Assembly (NCBI RefSeq): GCF_019973615.1
Contig: NZ_AP024238.1
Span: forward strand, 3,059,989 to 3,123,988
Length of the DNA stretch: 64,000 nt
Direction: 5' to 3'
Origin: Rhodoferax lithotrophicus
Lineage (GTDB): Bacteria > Pseudomonadota > Gammaproteobacteria > Burkholderiales > Burkholderiaceae_C
Shown here: positions 8,597 to 18,103 of the stretch, piece by piece
How positions within the stretch are numbered: the first letter of the stretch is position 1
Layout of the letters: every line of letters begins with the position of its first letter
Made by a program: the position numbers and the translations under genes
Notes under the pieces: generated by a model
The model's database searches: none
Told to the model about the DNA's origin: nothing
Seen by the model: the letters and a program-made list of their open reading frames with translations, nothing else

Positions 8597-9845
8597 AACG
8601 CAAGGCCTCTGCCGGGTTAACTCGGCTGGCACGCCAGCTGGGGTAGAGCGTGGCGACAAAAGCCAGTACCAGTGAAATCAGGGCAATCGGCAAGATGTCT
8701 GCCTGCTGCGGGTCACTGGGCATACGGCTGATCAGGTACACGTCGCGCGGCAAAAAGGTGGTGTGCAGCAGTTGCTCGATGGCAGGCACGATCACATCAA
8801 TGTTGAAGGCGACCCCCAGGCCCAGCGCCAGTCCAGCCAAAGTACCGATCACGCCAACCATTGCACCTTGCACGACAAAAATGCCCATGATGCTGCCGGG
8901 GCTGGCCCCCAGGGTGCGCAAAATGGCAATGTCGGCGCGTTTGTCGGTGACGGTCATCACCAGGGTGCTGACCAGATTGAACGCCGCCACCGCCACAATC
9001 AGGGTCAGGATGATGAACATCATGCGTTTTTCCAGCTGCACGGCGGAAAACCAGGTGCGGTTCTGGCGCGTCCAGTCACGAATCAGCAACTGGTCGGTCA
9101 GGGTGTTCGCCAAATCTGCGGCCACGGCTCTGGCCTGATGCAAATCAGATAGCCGCACACGCACACCGGTCGGGCCTTCTAGCCTGAAAAGGCGTGCGGC
9201 ATCGTCCATATGCATCAGCACCAGACCCGAGTCGTATTCATAGTGCCCCGAATCAAAAGTACCCACCACCGTCATCTGTTTCATGCGCGGCACCACGCCA
9301 GCCGGTGTCACCTGGCCGCTGGGGGCCACCAGCGTGACCTTGTCCCCGGTAACCACCCCCAGGGAACGCGCCAGCTCCCCCCCCAGGATCACACCAAACT
9401 CACCGGGAATCAGCCGGTTCAGGCCGGTGGTTTTTAACTCCAGCGCCAAATCCGTCACCTCACCTTCATGGGCCGGATCAATCCCCCGAACCAATGTGCC
9501 TTTCATGTCTTCACCCCTTGCCAGCAATGCCTGGGTAGCTATAAAAGGTGCAGCACCCACCACCAGCGGATGGGCCTTGACCTGGGCCAGCGTACGCGCC
9601 ACATCCGGCAAGGCTGCCCCATTGGGGGCAAAAATCTCGATGTGGGACACCACGCTCAGCATGCGGTCACGCACCTCTTTTTGAAAGCCGTTCATGACAC
9701 TGAGCACAATGATGAGTGCCGCCACGCCCAACGCAATACCAAGCATGGAGACACCCGAGATGAACGAGATAAACCCGTTGCGCCGGGTCGCACGGCCAGC
9801 GCGGGTATAGCGCCAGCCAAGGATGAGTTCATAGGGAAGTTGCAT
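8589..9845 (-). CDS. lolC: Lipoprotein-releasing ABC transporter permease LolC/LolE family
   Basis: Inner-membrane permease of the Lol lipoprotein sorting machine. The 418-residue protein opens with the family signature [13 protein letters not shown], has a first helix ([22 protein letters not shown]), a large periplasmic domain of about 230 residues, and three C-terminal helices with the FtsX-like core ([17 protein letters not shown]). Only one permease gene is present next to lolD, as is common in beta-proteobacteria where a single LolC/E hybrid serves both roles. Upstream is a divergent gene, so the promoter should lie in 9846-9936. Confidence 0.92.
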   Translation of the reverse strand: MQLPYELILGWRYTRAGRATRRNGFISFISGVSMLGIALGVAALIIVLSVMNGFQKEVRDRMLSVVSHIEIFAPNGAALPDVARTLAQVKAHPLVVGAAPFIATQALLARGEDMKGTLVRGIDPAHEGEVTDLALELKTTGLNRLIPGEFGVILGGELARSLGVVTGDKVTLVAPSGQVTPAGVVPRMKQMTVVGTFDSGHYEYDSGLVLMHMDDAARLFRLEGPTGVRVRLSDLHQARAVAADLANTLTDQLLIRDWTRQNRTWFSAVQLEKRMMFIILTLIVAVAAFNLVSTLVMTVTDKRADIAILRTLGASPGSIMGIFVVQGAMVGVIGTLAGLALGLGVAFNIDVIVPAIEQLLHTTFLPRDVYLISRMPSDPQQADILPIALISLVLAFVATLYPSWRASRVNPAEALRYE

Positions 9846-9936
9846 GGGTGGATTGTGTCATTGATGCCCCCAGGAGCCCGGACGAGAGTACCGCGGTCCT
9901 TTGGTGTAATGGTGCTTCCACTTTCCCGAGTCCACC

Positions 9937-11283
9937 ATGCCCCGCCACCTGCTCTACCTGATCGTATTTATTGAAGGCTTCTGCTCCCTCGGTGCCGAAG
10001 TCATCGCCCTGCGGCGTTTGGTGCCCCATGTAGGCAGCGCGATAGTGGTCACCGCACCCACCATTGGCCTGTTTTTGCTGGCACTGGCGCTGGGTTATGG
10101 CTCGGGTGCACGCGTGTCAGATCGGTTCACCACGGTCGTGGCACGCAATTTTTTAATCTCTGCCTTGCTGGCTGGCCTGGGGCTGGCGCGACTCACGGTA
10201 GATGGGTTGTTCACTCAGGTACAGCCGATCTGGCTGGCGTATTTGGTGTTTATTGGTGGTGTGTTGTGCCCTTTGGCCTGGCTGCTGGGGCAAACCGTGC
10301 CGGTACTGACCAACCTGATGAAACATCTGCGTACCGGCGAGGCCAGTGGCTACGCGCTGTATTGGTCTACCTTGGGCTCATTTCTGGGATCAGTGAGTTT
10401 GTCGCTGGTGGTGATGCAGTGGCTGGGCGTGTCTGCGGCGGTGTTGATCTGCGCCGTGCTGCTGGCCTTGGGCAGTTTGCTGCTGTCCCAAAGAAGCTGG
10501 GCCAACTGGGGGAAAGCCATAGCGGTGAGCTTGGTCGCCAGCGTCGTCAACCTACAGCCCAACACCGAAGTCCAAGACACCGCCTATGCCGATTACGCCA
10601 TCCAGCCCCTGACACGACCCGACCAGATCAAGCCACGTGCGTTTCTGATCAACAACTCACTGGCCTCGCTGATGGACGACAGTCAGCCGCCGAAGTACGC
10701 CCGTTATGTGCAACACCTGCGCCACATCATTCTGGAAGAACTGGGCTTGTACCAGCGTGAGATTCTGGTGCTCGGCGCGGGTGGTTTCACCCTGTCACAC
10801 CAGGAACCCAGCAACCACTACACCTATGTGGACATTGATGCCAAAATCCGCGACATTGCCGAGAAGCGTTTTCTGAAAGGCCCGATTGAGGGCGACTTCA
10901 TTGTGGACGACGCACGCCGCTTTGTGCGCAGCACAGATCGCCGCTTTGATGCCGTGGTGGTCGACGTGTTCAGCAGCCACACCTCCATTCCCGGCCATCT
11001 GGTCACACGTGAATTCTGGCAAGACACCCGTCGCACCCTGGCCCCAGGCGGAGTGTTGCTGATCAACCTGATATTGGACGGGCGGCTTGAAACCCCCTAT
11101 GCCCGCAACCTGCTGGCCACCATTGAGAGCATGTATGGGCGTTGCGCCGTAGAGGTGCTGCACAAGTCCAAGCCTCTGAGCAATGTGATCGTCAGTTGTT
11201 ATGACAGCAGCCACGCCGGGCCCAGTGCACCCTATACCGACGAGCGTAATGGGGCTGATCTGGACTTGGCCAGGTCCAACTGA
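9937..11283 (+). CDS. Membrane-anchored spermidine synthase-like protein
   Basis: A 448-residue fusion of an N-terminal membrane region (about residues 1-200, six or seven hydrophobic helices, starting YLIVFIEGFCSLGAEVIALR) with a C-terminal spermidine-synthase/SAM-binding domain (ILVLGAGGFTLSHQEP, YVDIDAKIRDIAE, DAVVVDVFSS). This architecture is common among polyamine aminopropyltransferase-like membrane proteins of unknown substrate. It is preceded by a short intergenic region shared with lolC. The stop is followed directly by a Uma2 gene remnant. Enzymatic role is inferred from fold only. Confidence 0.75.
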   Translation: MPRHLLYLIVFIEGFCSLGAEVIALRRLVPHVGSAIVVTAPTIGLFLLALALGYGSGARVSDRFTTVVARNFLISALLAGLGLARLTVDGLFTQVQPIWLAYLVFIGGVLCPLAWLLGQTVPVLTNLMKHLRTGEASGYALYWSTLGSFLGSVSLSLVVMQWLGVSAAVLICAVLLALGSLLLSQRSWANWGKAIAVSLVASVVNLQPNTEVQDTAYADYAIQPLTRPDQIKPRAFLINNSLASLMDDSQPPKYARYVQHLRHIILEELGLYQREILVLGAGGFTLSHQEPSNHYTYVDIDAKIRDIAEKRFLKGPIEGDFIVDDARRFVRSTDRRFDAVVVDVFSSHTSIPGHLVTREFWQDTRRTLAPGGVLLINLILDGRLETPYARNLLATIESMYGRCAVEVLHKSKPLSNVIVSCYDSSHAGPSAPYTDERNGADLDLARSN

Positions 11284-11286
11284 CTG

Positions 11287-11460
11287 GTGACTTGCAGTGC
11301 ACAAAACCAGGCCAGCGCCATGGTCAAACCCGAGCCCAAGCTGCCTGAAGTGCTCTCGCCCAGCACCGCCGCCAATGACCGGGGGCTGAAGTTCAGCCCT
11401 TACCGCAGCCTGCCCAATCTGGAAGAATATGTGCTGATTGGCCTGGTTGACCTCCGTATC
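11287..11460 (+). pseudogene. Remnant of a Uma2-family (DUF820) endonuclease gene
   Basis: Translation in the frame starting at 11287 gives LPEVLSPSTAANDRG, then KFSPYRSLPNLEEYVLI, which closely follows the Uma2 core (usually VEVLSPST ... YDRG.KF..YR.LPSL.EYLLID). The match begins abruptly and ends near 11450, where the next functional gene's 3' end begins on the other strand. The N-terminal and C-terminal thirds of the nuclease domain are missing, so this is a decayed fragment, probably left after a deletion. Confidence 0.65.
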
Positions 11461-11929
11461 AGGGGTTTACCACGCGCTCCATCATTCGGGTTTTCTGATC
11501 CTGACCATCCGAAATATCCAGCACCTCACGCAGCCGCTTTTGCCCACCCTGGGTTGGCGGGAGGTGATCCGCCGTTGCCTTGGGAGCTGGCAACACCGCC
11601 AGCGTGCCACCGTCCACCGCAGCCACTTTGGCACCCGTCGGGCAAACCTGATCGGTGTAAACCACTTTGCCGTCGATCAGGCATTTTTTAAGCTGACCGG
11701 GCTCATTTTTAACCGTATTCAATTTTGGCATGGTTTTGCCAGCCCCATCATTGGGCGAAGCACTGTCGCGCACGGAGCCATTGTCAAATTGAATGTCCAC
11801 TTTCGCTGGCCCCTGCGGCACCAACCATTGTTGAACCCAGTCATCATGGCGATGTGACCAGCCCAGTTTGATGATGATCAGCAGCAGCAAAAAAACCAGC
11901 CCCCATTTGACCGTTCGATCAAAAACCAT
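11459..11929 (-). CDS. Small membrane-anchored protein with DUF4124-like segment
   Basis: A 156-residue protein with one N-terminal transmembrane helix (residues about 8-20, WGLVFLLLLIIIKLGW), a linker, and a KKCLIDGKVVYTDQVCP segment resembling the DUF4124 motif (a short region with two cysteines bracketing a YTD core found in many proteobacterial envelope proteins). I chose the ATG at 11929 (MVFDRTVKW), whose upstream AGGAG-like bases (in ggcaGGGAGGacttcaag on the coding strand) fit a ribosome site, over the ORF start at 11965. Function unknown. It diverges from the hypothetical gene upstream of recJ. Confidence 0.65.
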   Translation of the reverse strand: MVFDRTVKWGLVFLLLLIIIKLGWSHRHDDWVQQWLVPQGPAKVDIQFDNGSVRDSASPNDGAGKTMPKLNTVKNEPGQLKKCLIDGKVVYTDQVCPTGAKVAAVDGGTLAVLPAPKATADHLPPTQGGQKRLREVLDISDGQDQKTRMMERVVNP

Positions 11930-12042
11930 CTTGAAGTCCTCCCTGCCCTGAATTATCAGGGGCAATTGGTGCCCGACTTGGGCGCGTGAAATGACTTCAC
12001 ACCACCAGTGGATACGGCAAAGCTTTCCTCGACAATCAAGCC

Positions 12043-12990
12043 ATGCACCTGTTGATTCCCTTTGCCGCCAGCCATGACGAAAACTGTCTGGCCATTCTGC
12101 CCAGCCTGAACCTGCCGCACCTGCAAAAGCTCCTCTCCCGTCTGACGGCCCAGCCGCTGGATGCGGGTGACGAGCTCAGCCTGTCCCCCCCGCATGAACG
12201 CGCACTGGCCAGACCACTCGGGCTGCCGGTGCAAGACGGGCAAATTCCCTGGGCCGCCTGGCAAGCCCAAAAACGCCCGGATCTAGTTCCTGTTCACGGC
12301 GGCGCATGGGCCTTGGTGACCCTGTGCAACTGGCAGGCCAGCGCCCACCAGGTCACGATGAGCCAGATTCCGATGAAGGATCTGAACGCCGCGGAGTCAG
12401 ACCAGTTTCTGAGCACCATGCAGCCTTTTTTTAATGAGGATGGCATCACGCTGTACCCGCTGGAGCCGGGGCACTGGCTGGCCCACGGTGCCGTGTTTGC
12501 CCAGCTGCGCAGCGCCTCACCCGACCGCGTACTGGGCCGTAATCTGGAGCCCTGGATGCCACAGTCGACACAGGCCAACAGCCTGATCCGGCTGATGAGT
12601 GAGATGCAGATGCTGCTCTACAACCACCCAACCAATACGCTGCGTGAACAGCGCGGCGCTCTGCCCGTGAACGCCTTTTGGCTCAGTGGCACTGGCGAAT
12701 GGCCAGCCCCTCTCCGCACCACTCAAGCCCTGGAGCCCACGGTGATCCCCCATCTGCGCGATGCCGCATTGCTTGAAAACTGGCGTGGCTGGAGGGAGGC
12801 CTGGCACGCGCTGGATGCCCGGGAAGGCTTGACCCTGCTGCAAGCCAGTGCACGCGGCGAAGCCGTTCAGCTTACCCTGTGCGGTGAGCGTCACGCCCAA
12901 ACCTGGCACAGTCAACCGTTAACCCTGCGCCAGAAAATTAAAAGCTTTTTTGGCCCTCAGCGCATACAGGACTTGCTCAAACAGCTATGA
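12043..12990 (+). CDS. Conserved hypothetical protein translationally coupled to recJ
   Basis: A 315-residue soluble protein. Homologues at this position in Burkholderiales are, as I recall, often labelled phosphoglycerate mutase or regulatory protein, but I see no catalytic motif of either mutase family that would support it. It starts MHLLIPFAASHDE and is rich in Leu, Pro and His. The stop overlaps the recJ ATG by four bases (ATGA at 12987), implying coupled translation. I do not assign a function; a role alongside RecJ is only suggested by this coupling. Confidence 0.75.
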   Translation: MHLLIPFAASHDENCLAILPSLNLPHLQKLLSRLTAQPLDAGDELSLSPPHERALARPLGLPVQDGQIPWAAWQAQKRPDLVPVHGGAWALVTLCNWQASAHQVTMSQIPMKDLNAAESDQFLSTMQPFFNEDGITLYPLEPGHWLAHGAVFAQLRSASPDRVLGRNLEPWMPQSTQANSLIRLMSEMQMLLYNHPTNTLREQRGALPVNAFWLSGTGEWPAPLRTTQALEPTVIPHLRDAALLENWRGWREAWHALDAREGLTLLQASARGEAVQLTLCGERHAQTWHSQPLTLRQKIKSFFGPQRIQDLLKQL

Positions 12991-14714
12991 AATTAATAGT
13001 AAGAGATATTCCCCCCAGAAGCGTTTGGGCATTGGAGCAAGCGGGCATTCACCCCTTGCTGGCGCAGCTTTACGCCGCTCGTGGCGTGCACAACCCGCAG
13101 GAGCTGGACGACGCGCTGGCCCGGCTGCTCCCCCCCGCCAGCATGAAAGGCACCGCAGAGGCGGCCCGCCTGCTGGCCGATGCGATGGCCGCCAAGCAAA
13201 AACTTTGCATCGTGGCCGACTACGACTGCGATGGGGCCACCGCCTGTGCCACCGCCATCCGGGGCTTGCGCCTGCTGGGTGCGCAGCATGTGGACTACAT
13301 CGTGCCCGACCGCGTGCAAGACGGCTATGGCCTGACCCCACCGATTTCAGAGCGTGTCAAAGCCAACGGGGCCGATGTGCTGATCACGGTGGACAACGGC
13401 ATTGCCAGCTTTGAAGGCGTGGCCCGCGCCCGCGCCTTGGGCCTGCAAGTGCTGGTGACCGACCACCACCTGCCCGCCATGCGCAATGGTCAGATTGAGT
13501 TGCCCGATGCCCATGTGATCGTCAACCCCAACCAGCCCGGCTGCGCCTTCGAGAGCAAAGCCATTGCCGGTGTCGGGGTGATGTTTTACGTGCTGCTGGC
13601 CTTGCGGGCCGAGCTGCGCCAACGGGGTGTGTTTGATGCCAGCAACCAGCCCAAGCTGGATACCCTGCTGCCGCTGGTCGCCCTGGGCACGGTGGCCGAC
13701 GTGGTCAAGCTCGACAGCAACAACCGCCGCCTTGTGGCTCAAGGGCTAAAACGGGTTAGAGCGCTTATTCAGCCTGCGGGACTAGCTGCATTATTTGTAG
13801 CAGCCTCGCGTGAAACCAAAAGCGCCACCACCTTTGATTTTGGCTTTGCGCTGGGCCCACGCATCAACGCCGCCGGACGTTTGAGCGACATGACCCTGGG
13901 CATTGAATGCCTGCTGACCGACGACACAAATCGCGCCCAGGAACTGGCCCAAACACTGGATGCCATCAACCGCGAACGGCGTGAAATTGAAGGCGCGATG
14001 CGCGAACAGGCGCTGGCGGTAGCCGAGTCCTTGTTTGAAGATGCCCAAGAAACTCCGCCAGCCATCTGCGTGTTTGACCCCGAGTTTCACGAAGGTGTGG
14101 TGGGCATCGTGGCGGCCCGCATCAAGGACAAGTTTCACCGGCCCAGTTTTGTGTTTGCCAACAGTGGAGCCACCGGGCACGGGCACGAACTCAAAGGCTC
14201 GGGGCGTTCGATTGCCGGTTTTCACCTGCGCGACGCACTGGATCTGGTAGCCAAGCGCTACCCCGGTGTGCTGCTGCGCTTTGGTGGCCACGCCATGGCG
14301 GCGGGCTGCACCATTCTGGAAGAACACTTGGACACCTTTGAGCAAGGTCTGAACGAAGTCGCCAAGGAATGGCTGGATGCGGCCACCTTGATGCGCCGCC
14401 TGTACACCGACGGTGCCTTGAAACCCGAATACCGTCGCCCCGATCTGGTCGACACCCTGCACCATGAGGTGTGGGGCCAGGGTTTTGCCGCCCCGACCTT
14501 CAGCGAAGAGCTGGAGGTGGTGTCGCAACGCCTGGTGGGTGAAAAACACCTGTCGCTCAAGCTCAAACACTGCGGCCAGCCGGTCGATGGCATCTGGTTT
14601 GGCCGCACCGAACCTCTGCCAGCACGAGTCATATTGGCCTTTCGGCTGGATGTGGACAGCTGGCGCGGTGAACGCAGAGTACGGTTTTTGGTAGAAGCGG
14701 CAGAATCGGCCTGA
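12987..14714 (+). CDS. recJ: Single-stranded-DNA-specific exonuclease RecJ
   Basis: 5'-3' exonuclease of RecF-pathway recombination and mismatch repair. The DHH-superfamily metal motifs are all visible: VADYDCDGATA, ITVDNGIAS, LVTDHHLP and LGTVADVV. A second part carries the DHHA1 signature (LRFGGHAMAAGCTI) and an OB-fold tail. Length 575 residues is normal. Residues about 255-267 (VRALIQPAGLAAL), in the usual GLKRIRAG region, are encoded by a copy of the dispersed 35-bp repeat, which has not interrupted the frame. The start is the ATG overlapping the upstream gene. Confidence 0.96.
   Translation: MKLIVRDIPPRSVWALEQAGIHPLLAQLYAARGVHNPQELDDALARLLPPASMKGTAEAARLLADAMAAKQKLCIVADYDCDGATACATAIRGLRLLGAQHVDYIVPDRVQDGYGLTPPISERVKANGADVLITVDNGIASFEGVARARALGLQVLVTDHHLPAMRNGQIELPDAHVIVNPNQPGCAFESKAIAGVGVMFYVLLALRAELRQRGVFDASNQPKLDTLLPLVALGTVADVVKLDSNNRRLVAQGLKRVRALIQPAGLAALFVAASRETKSATTFDFGFALGPRINAAGRLSDMTLGIECLLTDDTNRAQELAQTLDAINRERREIEGAMREQALAVAESLFEDAQETPPAICVFDPEFHEGVVGIVAARIKDKFHRPSFVFANSGATGHGHELKGSGRSIAGFHLRDALDLVAKRYPGVLLRFGGHAMAAGCTILEEHLDTFEQGLNEVAKEWLDAATLMRRLYTDGALKPEYRRPDLVDTLHHEVWGQGFAAPTFSEELEVVSQRLVGEKHLSLKLKHCGQPVDGIWFGRTEPLPARVILAFRLDVDSWRGERRVRFLVEAAESA
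13754..13788 (-). repeat. Dispersed 35-bp palindromic element, copy 4 (inside recJ)
   Basis: Read on the minus strand: left half CAGCTAGTCCCGC, seven variable bases, right half ATAAGCGCTCTAACC (first nine bases identical to consensus). It is translated in frame within RecJ between the DHH domain and the linker helix. Confidence 0.65.
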
Positions 14715-14733
14715 TGAACCAGATTGCAATCTC

Positions 14734-17190
14734 ATGACCACCTCAAAACTATCCGCGTCTGAACTGCGCTGCCATGTGGATGCAGCCTCACTGGGTTTTA
14801 CCAACACCACCGAGCTGAAGCACCTGCCCTTGCCCTGGATCGGCCAGGAGCGGGCCGAACAAGCCACACGCTTTGGCTTGACGATGGGCCAGCGCGACTA
14901 CAACCTGTTTGTGCTGGGCGAAGTCGGCAGTGGCCGCAGCACCTTGATCAGCCAGATGATGCGGTCCGAAGCCGCCAAGCGGCCCACGCCACCGGACTTG
15001 TGCTACCTGTACAACCATGACTCTCCCGAGCACCCGCGTGCCATGCGGCTGCCCGCTGGCGAAGGCCGCCTGTTGCGTCAACTGATGGGGCAATTGGCCA
15101 AACATCTGCAATCGGACATTCCCAAGCGCCTGTCAGAGGCGGCCTTCAAAGCCGAGAGTGATCACCTCAGCAGCCAGCACAAAATGGAGGAAGACCGCGC
15201 CTTCGCCGCCCTGACGGCCTTTGCCGATGCCCGCAACTTCTCGCTGACACGCGAACAGGGCAATATGGTGTTCACCCTCCGCGATCCTCAAGGGCAACCC
15301 CTGACCACCGGCAAAGCCATGACCCTGACGGCCCAGCAACGGGTAGAAATTGACAGCAACGAAGAAGCCTTGCGCAACGAGATCAGCCGTTATCTTGAGC
15401 AAAACCGGGCCAGGGAGCACAGCTTGAATGAAAGCCTGGCCACCTTGAAGCGCCAGGCCATCAAACCCATGCTGGAACATGAGTTGCAAGCCATTCGCAA
15501 CGCGCTGCGCAAACAAATCAAGGACAGTCTCAAACTCGGCAGCTACCTTGAACAGGTTCAGCACGACATGCTGGAAAACCTGGAGCTGTTTCAGCCCGGT
15601 GAAGACGAAGAAGATGTCCGGCTGGAAGCCTTGCTGGAAGTCTTGTCCCGGCTGCGGGTCAACGTGGCGGTGGACAACCACGAGCTGAAAGGTGCCCCCG
15701 TCATCCTGGAAGACAACCCGCTGTTTCGCAACCTGTTTGGCAGCATTGAATACGAATCCGATGGCGACATGTTGACCACCGATTTTTCGCGCATCCGCGC
15801 GGGCAGTCTGGTCAAGGCCCATGGCGGCTTTTTGATGCTGCACCTGCGCGACCTGTTGGCCGACGAGTCGGTCTGGGAGAAATTGCGGCGCTATCTGCGC
15901 AGCGGGCGCTTGCAAATCGAAGAGCCCAGCATGATGTATGCACCAATTGCAGCGGTATCCCTGCAGCCCGACCCGATTGATGTGGATGTGAAGATTGTCC
16001 TGATTGCCTCGGTGGAGGAGTACTACGCCGTTCAGGAAGGTGACCCCGAGTTTGCCCGCCGCTTTCGCTGCAAGGTGGATTTTGCCGACACCTTCAAGGC
16101 CACCCCTGAATCCTTCAACGCCTCGGCCATTTTTGTCGCCCACACCTGTGATCGCCTGGGTTTGCTGCATTTTTCCGCCGCCGCCGTGGCCACCTTGATC
16201 GAAGCCAGCCACCGTGAGGCCGAAGACCAGGTGCGTCAAAGCGCCATTTTTGGCCACTCCGAGGCGCTGGTGATGGAAAGCAGCGCCTCGGCACACAGCC
16301 GTGGGGCCACGCTGGTGGAGTCGCAGGATGTGTACGCGGCCATGCAGGCGCGGGTCTACCGCCACAGCTACCCACAGCAGCGGCTGCAGGAAACCATTGT
16401 GGATGGTGAGCGCCTGCTGGATGTCACCGGCGAAAAAGTGGCGCAACTCAATGGCCTGACCGTGATTGACCTGGGCGACTACCAGTTTGGCTTTCCGGTG
16501 CGCGTGACCGCCAGCACCTATGCGGGGCATGAAGGCCTGCTCAATATTGAACGTGAAGTCAAACTCTCCGGCCCGATTCACGACAAGGGGGTGCTGATCC
16601 TGCACAGCTACCTGTCCGCCCTGTTTGCCCACATTGCACCGCTGGCACTGGATGCGGCGATTGTGTTTGAGCAGGAATACAGCGGTGTCGAGGGCGACTC
16701 GGCCTCTTGTGCCGAGCTTTACGCCTTGTTGTCCAGCCTGTCGGGCTTGCCCCTGAAGCAGGGGATTGCGGTCACCGGTGCTGTCAACCAGCACGGCGAA
16801 ATGCTCCCGGTGGGGGGCATCAACGAAAAAATCGAAGGCTATTTCCGCAGTTGTGAGCTGCTCGGGCTGGATGGCCAACAGGGCGTGCTGATTCCGGCAC
16901 GCAACCGCCGCCACCTGATGCTTGACCCCAGCGTGGTGCAGGCCGTGGCCCAGGGGCAGTTTCATATCTACACCGCTGACCTGGCCAGCGATGGCATCGA
17001 GTTACTCACGGGGGCCAGTTTTGGCACCCTGCAAGGTCAGGACTATCCGGCCGACAGCCTTCTCGGGATGGCGCAAAAAACACTCCAAACCTACCGCAAA
17101 TTCTGCGATGTACCCCGCCCGCTCAAGGTGGCACGGCGGCTGTCCAAATTACACGCTGAAGCAAAACCACATCACCCACGCGGCAGATAG
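14734..17190 (+). CDS. Lon-related ATP-dependent protease (LonB/AAA_32-type)
   Basis: A non-canonical Lon family AAA+ protease of 818 residues. The N-terminal ATPase has a P-loop GEVGSGRSTLISQ (residues about 62-72; Arg replaces the usual Lys before Ser-Thr), a long coiled-coil insertion around 150-300, and the second half of the AAA module (AHGGFLMLHLRDLL, RRFRCKVDFAD). The C-terminal S16 peptidase has the Ser of EGDSASCAELYALL and the Lys of GGINEKIEGYF, so the catalytic dyad is intact. It follows recJ by 19 bp. The Arg in the P-loop is worth noting for this branch. Confidence 0.88.
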   Translation: MTTSKLSASELRCHVDAASLGFTNTTELKHLPLPWIGQERAEQATRFGLTMGQRDYNLFVLGEVGSGRSTLISQMMRSEAAKRPTPPDLCYLYNHDSPEHPRAMRLPAGEGRLLRQLMGQLAKHLQSDIPKRLSEAAFKAESDHLSSQHKMEEDRAFAALTAFADARNFSLTREQGNMVFTLRDPQGQPLTTGKAMTLTAQQRVEIDSNEEALRNEISRYLEQNRAREHSLNESLATLKRQAIKPMLEHELQAIRNALRKQIKDSLKLGSYLEQVQHDMLENLELFQPGEDEEDVRLEALLEVLSRLRVNVAVDNHELKGAPVILEDNPLFRNLFGSIEYESDGDMLTTDFSRIRAGSLVKAHGGFLMLHLRDLLADESVWEKLRRYLRSGRLQIEEPSMMYAPIAAVSLQPDPIDVDVKIVLIASVEEYYAVQEGDPEFARRFRCKVDFADTFKATPESFNASAIFVAHTCDRLGLLHFSAAAVATLIEASHREAEDQVRQSAIFGHSEALVMESSASAHSRGATLVESQDVYAAMQARVYRHSYPQQRLQETIVDGERLLDVTGEKVAQLNGLTVIDLGDYQFGFPVRVTASTYAGHEGLLNIEREVKLSGPIHDKGVLILHSYLSALFAHIAPLALDAAIVFEQEYSGVEGDSASCAELYALLSSLSGLPLKQGIAVTGAVNQHGEMLPVGGINEKIEGYFRSCELLGLDGQQGVLIPARNRRHLMLDPSVVQAVAQGQFHIYTADLASDGIELLTGASFGTLQGQDYPADSLLGMAQKTLQTYRKFCDVPRPLKVARRLSKLHAEAKPHHPRGR

Positions 17191-17210
17191 CCCGCCCCTA
17201 GAATGCAGCA

Positions 17211-18095
17211 ATGAACCCCACCCTGAACGCCGACCTGCATTGCCATTCCGTTGTCTCGGACGGTACCCTGACACCAGAAGAGTTGGCCTTACGCGCCAAA
17301 TCACAAGGGGTTCAGCTCTGGGCGCTCACCGACCATGATGAAATTGGTGGTCAGGCACGCGCCGCAGCTGCGGCTGCGGCCTGTGGTCTGGACTACCTGA
17401 CGGGGGTGGAAATCTCCGTCACTTTCCTGCATCAAACCGTGCACATTGTCGGGCTGGGTTTTGATGCCAACAACGCCGCATTGGCCGAAGGCCTGCAGCA
17501 AACCCGTGGTGGGCGTGCGCAACGTGCCCAGGAAATGGCCGATGATCTGGCGCGTGTGGGCATCAAAGGCTGCTTTGAAGGTGCCCTCCAATATGCCGGC
17601 AACCCCAACCTGATCTCACGCACCCACTTTGCCCGCTACCTGGTTGAAACCGGCATCTGCAAAGACACCTATGAAGTGTTTCGCAAATACCTCACCGAAG
17701 GCAAACCCGGCTTTGTGGAGCACCGCTGGGCCCATTTGAAAGATGCCGTGCGCTGGATCACCCAGGCTGGCGGTCTGGCCGTGATTGCCCATCCGGCACG
17801 CTACAAATTCAGTGCCAATGAAGAGATGGCGCTGTTCACCGAGTTCATCGGCCACGGTGGCCAGGGTGTGGAAGTCGTCACCGGGAGCCACTCGGCAGCT
17901 GAAAGTGTTACCTACGCGGCAACCGCGCTCGAATTTGGTCTGGCCGCCTCACGTGGCAGTGACTTTCACAGCCCAACAGAAAGCCGCACGGAACTGGGTG
18001 CCCTGCCTGTATTGCCGGGAGAACTCACCCCGGTCTGGGCGCTGCTGGAGGATCGCATTACACGTGCCCCCCGAGCCGCTTCGACTCGGGCCTGA
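17211..18095 (+). CDS. PHP-domain phosphoesterase, RNase AM / 3',5'-nucleoside bisphosphate phosphatase family
   Basis: PHP-domain metallophosphoesterase of the TrpH/RNase AM family. Characterised members trim 5' ends of rRNA and hydrolyse pAp. The 294-residue sequence shows all PHP metal motifs: DLHCHSVVSDG at the N-terminus, LTDHDEIGG, GVEIS, H of IAHPARY, and the C-terminal SRGSDFHSP. It sits 20 bp after the Lon-like gene and 8 bp before a DMT transporter gene, within a plus-strand series likely to be co-transcribed. Confidence 0.88.
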   Translation: MNPTLNADLHCHSVVSDGTLTPEELALRAKSQGVQLWALTDHDEIGGQARAAAAAAACGLDYLTGVEISVTFLHQTVHIVGLGFDANNAALAEGLQQTRGGRAQRAQEMADDLARVGIKGCFEGALQYAGNPNLISRTHFARYLVETGICKDTYEVFRKYLTEGKPGFVEHRWAHLKDAVRWITQAGGLAVIAHPARYKFSANEEMALFTEFIGHGGQGVEVVTGSHSAAESVTYAATALEFGLAASRGSDFHSPTESRTELGALPVLPGELTPVWALLEDRITRAPRAASTRA

Positions 18096-18103
18096 ACCCA
18101 CAC

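Noticed and set aside
9533..9567. Possible repeat copy in lolC (TAGCTATAAAAGG)
   Set aside because: Only the first few bases match and the encoded [10 protein letters not shown] is ordinary for the family.
12043..12990. Phosphoglycerate mutase for the gene before recJ
   Set aside because: I see neither the RHGE motif of the dPGM family nor the metal motifs of the iPGM family.
13791..14867. 358-codon minus-strand frame opposite recJ
   Set aside because: Antisense shadow of recJ without domain features.
15133..16965. 610-codon minus-strand frame opposite the Lon-like gene
   Set aside because: It is an antisense frame of a GC-rich gene with no recognisable motif and no ribosome site; the plus strand has an intact protease.
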